Positions 17,501-20,374 of a DNA stretch of 20,374 nucleotides are shown here, one piece after another. Positions within the stretch are counted from its first letter, which is position 1. The number at the start of each line of letters is the position of its first letter. Below the pieces are notes generated by a model. That model saw only the letters and a program-made list of their open reading frames with translations. It did no database searches and was not told the DNA's origin. Source of the stretch: Haemophilus_D parainfluenzae_AD (GTDB lineage: Bacteria; Pseudomonadota; Gammaproteobacteria; Enterobacterales; Pasteurellaceae); assembly GCF_001679325.1 (NCBI RefSeq), contig NZ_LZMX01000017.1; one strand, written 5' to 3'. Position numbers and translations under genes: made by a program.

Positions 17501-17553
17501 CAACTGAAAACATCGAGTCAGATTTACACACATTAAATATGGCAGGGAAATAA
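14512..17553 (+). CDS. VasX-like MIX-containing T6SS effector, probable membrane-targeting toxin, module B
   Basis: This 1013-aa protein is a paralogue of the module A toxin. It has YPTR at 29-32, core LRDGYIYIL at 68-76 and IELNRAIETAYIMY further on, matching the MIX/VasX N-terminal region. A low-complexity polar insert with four SEKD[T/I]-type pentapeptides (127-146) splits this region and is absent from the other toxin. Hydrophobic stretches lie near 636-650, 716-740 and 755-820, ending before DMELWIKHSFWGDS, the same landmark as in module A. The tail of about 190 residues has largely diverged from module A. By eye the gene is more AT-rich than its paralogue, suggesting a different history. 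GGAG at 14501-14504 supports the start. Membrane disruption is inferred from the VasX resemblance. Confidence 0.8.
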   Translation: MANKEQDYEPQAKPADEVTKQCQEFIRLYPTRWALTDSAFEKIKNTGTIPTPPKGIAEMNSDYDLRRLRDGYIYILATKAECQKFKITTEASNGEAWYIYDCNSDGDKQTFHKWSKNFFEQWVKEQSEKDTSEKDISEKDISQNDTSNEVKEDNSQQFEKNNNEELATREAPQQAEIPEVNVIGTRRTAFIELNRAIETAYIMYSEFKLPYELLQAIERDPLVKMFWMKKIPTNAPSGLTLDIKTTENIVNDFASTTNYVRDYISNLYRSQPIGKLSAWKEQLKKITNSEGVIVALDDPIGIARDLDYYVYYLDDKRQEVLSKYEYAFITAQIIDAHVAQLQMAENSKRRRAVSQYVPYDKKMDMTIAGAYAKLNIDDSHLDNSEDSIVEILKNELGIAQPINGVNTINKIAKIPNLFNTHIDNVVHSICDHIAKNTPKIKNLFELYEKNKNDSMASLCSQYFEGLIGHLSYTSLGQQALITAFNSNNDVVTKTQKEILAKAAESLKNLLDSFKNFLSSLANMGNFYRFNLYSFDRIVQVISNEVVLAGSYRENGKRYYKRTEIIRNIEEVYRKTGVFGQEELLSEKKIFSHANKLKASRKKLTTEELIPVRTELPKGLKVDDSDFKRVTELSSKLDGAAKLFAFSAILGFFTEDSSYTKEGRWANNAAFATLLAFTEKVAPDSELGFEFRQVAGQRMSLTAINNATGATFSSSWQAARAGLFNFGTALAGIGVLVEVANAHEAKYKGDEIDYWGAVSRGTGSTLMALSPATLGKALTMMASTSANVALAGTALRIVALALPYVGAVLLLIGIGLALFKKSDMELWIKHSFWGDSDNYWGEAVGAYGWLKKRTESFYNDYFNNSLFSYENEVSKQLSLKSKNYYKIEMQRLFSITEKIKFEVMDKHHIRITHPNITNLAIAQGISISHKAIINRTGKAFGVKTSPQIHFNDSEPGQAILYFPNWRIVDMLTGESGFIDESDIVSLEIKATLPRYDQATENIESDLHTLNMAGK
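14890..14949 (+). repeat. In-frame 4 x 15-bp tandem repeat within the module B toxin gene
   Basis: Units at 14890-14904, 14905-14919, 14920-14934 and 14935-14949 encode SEKDT, SEKDI, SEKDI and SQNDT. Units 2 and 3 are base-identical, unit 1 differs by one base and unit 4 is degenerate. Gain or loss of a unit would keep the frame. Confidence 0.85.
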
Positions 17554-17554
17554 T

Positions 17555-18586
17555 ATGAATTTAAAAAAAATATATCATGATTTGGGGTTTTCAATACGTA
17601 AAGTCAATGAAGATGAAATTGAAATCAAAAACTCAACTTTTGATGGCTATTTACGTGGTTTTTTCAGAACTCTTATTATTGGCATTTTCTCTGTAATTGC
17701 ATTTTTAGATTACCAACACAAAGAGCCTCCTTTATCTGGAATTTATAATTCTATAAAAGAAGATTTTTATTGGGCCTTCTCTCCTGATAAAATTATTACT
17801 CCACTATATAAAGAATATGTATTACATGAAGATATACCTAATTATTTTATTGTATATCCAGAAAAATACCCTCCAATGCCTTATGAAGAATATCGTAAAC
17901 CATTTTTAGAAAATCATTTTTGGCGAACACATGTATTTTACTTTGAGCTAATTCCAATCTTTTTGGTATTTATACTCTTTTTCTACCCTCGCCACCGCTC
18001 AATTCGTCTTAACCGTAAAGAGCGGGTGATTTATATGCAGGCATTTCATAAAATTTTTGTCATTCCAGTGCCGGATAAAGGTGACCCGTTTATGGGCATG
18101 AAATATAACCGCTTTAGCTTTTATATGTTCGGTAGCCGTAAACAGTTTGCTTTATTGATGACTGGGCTTGTAGTGGAAGGAAAATACACCGAGGCTGAAC
18201 TTTTAGGTTGTTATCCCCTGCCAAATCCTCTACATAACATGCACCTGATTAAAGCCATGCGAGAGTTTTTTACTCAAGAAAATCCTGAATTTTTAAAACA
18301 TATCGGTAGATTTTATCGCACGCCTTGGCTTCGTCCTGCTATTGCTTTTTGTAACAGTTTCAGTTTTATTCGTTTTCCTATTTCCAGTCGCAAGAAAATC
18401 AACCGTGCCATCGCGGAACAAAAAGCTTTTTGGAATACGCTGTCTTACAAACAGCAAATGCAACGTTATGATAAAGCTGTCAAAGAACAACAAGAACTTA
18501 ATGAACAACTGGCTTCAGAAGGCTTAATTAACGAAGTTAATGATGACTGGGAAGAGACTGAAAAATCACCCGCTTTGCAAGATTAA
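17555..18586 (+). CDS. Putative VasX-type immunity membrane protein, family 2 copy 1 (imm6), likely cognate to module B toxin
   Basis: This 343-aa protein starts one base after the toxin TAA stop, so it is almost certainly translated in coupling with it (AGGGAAA upstream). Membrane helices are predicted near 38-52 and 127-144, with a periplasmic loop between. The cytoplasmic domain (PRHRSIRLNRKERVIY, KGDPFMGMKYNRF, FGSRKQFALL, NPEFLKHIGR) is homologous to that of the module A copies (GDPLGG.NYSRF, NPEFLKYVGR). It lacks the 22 or so amphipathic N-terminal residues of family 1. The loop keeps the WAF.PD and PYEEY landmarks. Position and topology make it the probable cognate immunity protein. 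Confidence 0.72.
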   Translation: MNLKKIYHDLGFSIRKVNEDEIEIKNSTFDGYLRGFFRTLIIGIFSVIAFLDYQHKEPPLSGIYNSIKEDFYWAFSPDKIITPLYKEYVLHEDIPNYFIVYPEKYPPMPYEEYRKPFLENHFWRTHVFYFELIPIFLVFILFFYPRHRSIRLNRKERVIYMQAFHKIFVIPVPDKGDPFMGMKYNRFSFYMFGSRKQFALLMTGLVVEGKYTEAELLGCYPLPNPLHNMHLIKAMREFFTQENPEFLKHIGRFYRTPWLRPAIAFCNSFSFIRFPISSRKKINRAIAEQKAFWNTLSYKQQMQRYDKAVKEQQELNEQLASEGLINEVNDDWEETEKSPALQD

Positions 18587-18602
18587 TAAACAGGTTAGAT
18601 TG

Positions 18603-18662
18603 AAAAGTGCGGTGGAAATTTTAGGTGTTTTAAAAAATGCCCCTAAAAATGACCGCACTTTT
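18603..18662. terminator. Paired-uptake-sequence hairpin between imm6 and imm7
   Basis: AAAAGTGCGGT (18603-18613) pairs with ACCGCACTTTT (18652-18662), with an inner stem TTTTAGG (18619-18625) and CCTAAAA (18642-18648). A T-rich tract follows. It is the best-formed hairpin of the window after the one behind clpV. Confidence 0.65.
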
Positions 18663-18701
18663 ATTTTTTGTGAACATTAGAATAGAAAGCATCCTGTAAG
18701 G

Positions 18702-18707
18702 TATACT
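18702..18707 (+). promoter_or_regulatory. Possible -10 element upstream of imm7 (repeated upstream of imm8)
   Basis: TATACT occurs here and at 19895-19900 in the aligned upstream region of the next copy. No good -35 lies at the right spacing, so this is weak. TAAGG just before it could instead be a Shine-Dalgarno sequence for an 8-codon leader ORF (18710-18736). Confidence 0.25.
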
Positions 18708-18747
18708 AAATGCCAAAAAATCAGATTCAGAAATAATAAGGAAAATG

Positions 18748-19782
18748 ATGAATCGAAATAAAATTTTCCATGATCTTGGCTTTTCTATTCGAAAAGTCAA
18801 TGAAGATGAAATTGAAATTAAAAACTCAACTTTTGATGGCTATTTACGTGGTTTCTTCAGAACTCTTATTATTGGCATTTTCTCTGTAATTGCATTTTTA
18901 GATTACCAACATAATAAAACTCCTCTATTAGGAATATATCAGGCAATAGAAAAAGACTTTATATGGGCTTTTAATCCAGACAAAATAATTAAGCCTTTAT
19001 ATAGTGAATATGTTATTTTTGAAACTAACCCAGAAATGATAAAAAAATATAATATAACAGAAAAAATAAAACCTTATGAAGAATTCAAAGAACCATACTT
19101 AAAAAAGCATTTCTGGGATCGCATTTCTGCATATCTTTATTTGATTGGAATCCCACTAGTCTTTTTTCTCTTTTTCTACCCCCGCCACCGCTCAATTCGA
19201 CTTAACCGTAAAGAGCGGGTCATTTATATGCAGGCCTTTCATAAAGTTTTTGTAATGCCGGTGCCGGATAAAGGCGATCCGCTAATGGGGATGAAATATA
19301 ACCGCTTTAGCTTTTATATGTTCGGTAGCCGTAAACAGTTTGCTTTATTGATGACCGGGCTTGTAGTGGAAGGAAAATACACCGAGGCTGAACTTTTAGG
19401 TTGTTATCCTTTACCAAATCCTCTACATAACATGCATCTGATTAAGGCCATGCGGGAGTTTTTTACTCAAGAAAACCCTGAGTTTTTAAAACATATTGGT
19501 AGATTTTATCGCACGCCATGGCTTCGTCCCGGTATTGCTTTTTGTAATAGTTTCAGTTTTATTCGTTTTCCTATTTCCAGTCGGAAGAAAATCAACCGTG
19601 CCATCGCGGAACAAAAAGCTTTTTGGAATACGCTTTCTTACAAACAACAGATGCAACGTTATGATAAAGCTGTTAAAGAACAACAAGAACTTAATGAACA
19701 ACTGGCTTCAGAAGGCTTAATTAACGAAGTTAATGATGACTGGGAAGAAACCGAAAAATCCCCAGCGTTGCAAGATAAATAA
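18748..19782 (+). CDS. Putative VasX-type immunity membrane protein, family 2 copy 2 (imm7)
   Basis: This copy is 344 aa from the ATG at 18748. The adjacent ATG at 18745 is possible, but it is ATA in imm8 and would sit only two bases from AAGGA, whereas 18748 gives a five-base spacing. The N-terminal 50 residues and the cytoplasmic domain nearly equal those of imm6 (one visible swap is FVMPVPDKGDPLMG for FVIPVPDKGDPFMG). The loop is largely different: EKDFIWAFNPDKIIKPLY, then ETNPEMIKKYNITEKIKPYEEF, and a reworked second helix (DRISAYLYLIGIPLVFFLFFYP). It is likely an additional immunity specificity. It has its own Shine-Dalgarno sequence and is separated from imm6 by a hairpin. Confidence 0.7.
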   Translation: MNRNKIFHDLGFSIRKVNEDEIEIKNSTFDGYLRGFFRTLIIGIFSVIAFLDYQHNKTPLLGIYQAIEKDFIWAFNPDKIIKPLYSEYVIFETNPEMIKKYNITEKIKPYEEFKEPYLKKHFWDRISAYLYLIGIPLVFFLFFYPRHRSIRLNRKERVIYMQAFHKVFVMPVPDKGDPLMGMKYNRFSFYMFGSRKQFALLMTGLVVEGKYTEAELLGCYPLPNPLHNMHLIKAMREFFTQENPEFLKHIGRFYRTPWLRPGIAFCNSFSFIRFPISSRKKINRAIAEQKAFWNTLSYKQQMQRYDKAVKEQQELNEQLASEGLINEVNDDWEETEKSPALQDK

Positions 19783-19796
19783 ACTGGGTTAGATTG

Positions 19797-19855
19797 AAAA
19801 GTGCGGTAAAATTTTTCAATGTTTTTAAAACACTTGGAAAATCAACCGCACTTTT
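19797..19855. terminator. Paired-uptake-sequence hairpin between imm7 and imm8
   Basis: AAAAGTGCGGT (19797-19807) pairs with ACCGCACTTTT (19845-19855). The centre resembles the module A spacers (ATTTTTCAATG) more than the imm6/imm7 spacer, hinting at exchange between the two arrays. Confidence 0.6.
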
Positions 19856-19940
19856 ATTTTTTGTAAGCATTAGAAGAGAAAGCATCCAGTAAGGTATACT
19901 AAATGCAAAAAAATCAGATTCAGAAATAATAAGGAAAATA

Positions 19941-20374
19941 ATGAATCGAAATAAAATTTATCATGATCTTGGCTTTTCTATTCGCAAAGTCAATGAGGAC
20001 GAAATTGAAATCAAAAACTCAACTTTTGATGGCTATTTACGTGGTTTCTTCAGAACTCTAATTATTGGCATTTTCTCTGTGATTGCATTTTTAGATCTCC
20101 AACATAAACAAGTTCCTTTATCTAGTATATATGAAGGAATTAAATATGATTATCTGTGGGCATTAAATCCTGACGAACAGATCAAACCAATATATAACCT
20201 GTATGTTCTTCATGATGACGATCCAACTTATTTCCAGCGTTATCCTGAAAAATACCCACCTGAACCCTACGAAGAATTTAGAAAACCCTACGTAACAGAA
20301 GATTTTTGGAAAAGACACGTTTTTTACTTTGAGCTAATCCCATTATTTTTAGTATTTATACTCTTTTTCTACCC
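19941..20374 (+). CDS. Putative VasX-type immunity membrane protein, family 2 copy 3 (imm8), 5' part only
   Basis: The frame starts at ATG 19941 with AAGGA five bases upstream and runs open for 144 codons to the window edge, so the C-terminal domain is not visible. The peptide opens MNRNKIYHDLGFSIRKV and matches imm6 and imm7 through helix 1 (GIFSVIAFLD). Its loop (KYDYLWALNPDEQIKPIYNLY, then QRYPEKYPPEPYEEF) resembles imm6 more than imm7, and helix 2 (VFYFELIPLFLVFILFFYP) is close to imm6. Confidence 0.68.
   Translation, partial: MNRNKIYHDLGFSIRKVNEDEIEIKNSTFDGYLRGFFRTLIIGIFSVIAFLDLQHKQVPLSSIYEGIKYDYLWALNPDEQIKPIYNLYVLHDDDPTYFQRYPEKYPPEPYEEFRKPYVTEDFWKRHVFYFELIPLFLVFILFFY

Larger units (their letters stand above)
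17555..20374 (+). repeat. Tandem array of at least three family 2 immunity genes, cut by the window edge
   Basis: Genes start at 17555, 18748 and 19941, spaced about 1.19 kb. The 96 bp before the second and third starts (18652-18747 and 19845-19940) align without gaps with about six differences. The array may continue to the right. Confidence 0.82.

Noticed and set aside
2983..19853. Uptake sequences as unusually abundant overall
   Set aside because: Nineteen exact cores in 20 kb is only slightly above the known Haemophilus influenzae genome average (about 1,470 in 1.83 Mb). Their placement around immunity genes is of interest, not the number.

Overview
The window is part of a type VI secretion system (T6SS) locus from a member of the Pasteurellaceae, most likely Haemophilus or a close relative. 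Two things point to this host. The DNA is AT-rich, and it carries 19 exact copies (my count by eye) of the Haemophilus-type DNA uptake core AAGTGCGGT/ACCGCACTT, many paired head-to-head as intergenic hairpins. The Actinobacillus-type uptake core (ACAAGCGGT) was not seen.

Layout. (1) 1-196, minus strand: the first 65 codons of a vgrG spike gene that runs off the left edge. (2) 197-356: a divergent promoter region. (3) 357-2954: clpV (tssH), the sheath-recycling AAA+ ATPase, followed by an uptake-sequence hairpin. (4) Module A, 3048-12998: a DUF4123 adaptor gene, a 996-aa VasX-like MIX effector with a hydrophobic, probably pore-forming C-terminal half, then five tandem paralogous membrane proteins (imm1-imm5) that are the likely immunity proteins. 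(5) Module B, 13134 to the right edge: a second DUF4123 gene preceded by its own good promoter, a second VasX-like effector (1013 aa), and at least three paralogous membrane proteins (imm6, imm7 and truncated imm8) related to those of module A.

How it fits together. The order adaptor, VasX-like toxin, membrane immunity matches the vasW-vasX-tsiV2 arrangement of Vibrio cholerae. DUF4123 proteins load effectors onto VgrG, ClpV recycles the contracted sheath, and the toxins should attack the inner membrane of neighbouring cells. The first immunity gene of each module is translationally linked to its toxin and is probably the cognate one. The additional copies look like an accumulated immunity bank.

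The most unusual feature is the structure of the immunity arrays. All copies keep a nearly invariant cytoplasmic N-terminus and a nearly invariant cytoplasmic C-terminal domain of about 185 residues. Only the roughly 70-90 residue segment between the two membrane helices, predicted to be periplasmic, varies. In module A, and between imm6, imm7 and imm8, the genes are separated by paired uptake-sequence hairpins, so almost any sheared fragment carrying one immunity gene would also carry uptake signals. Functional assignments rest on motif recognition and gene order only; no database search was possible.
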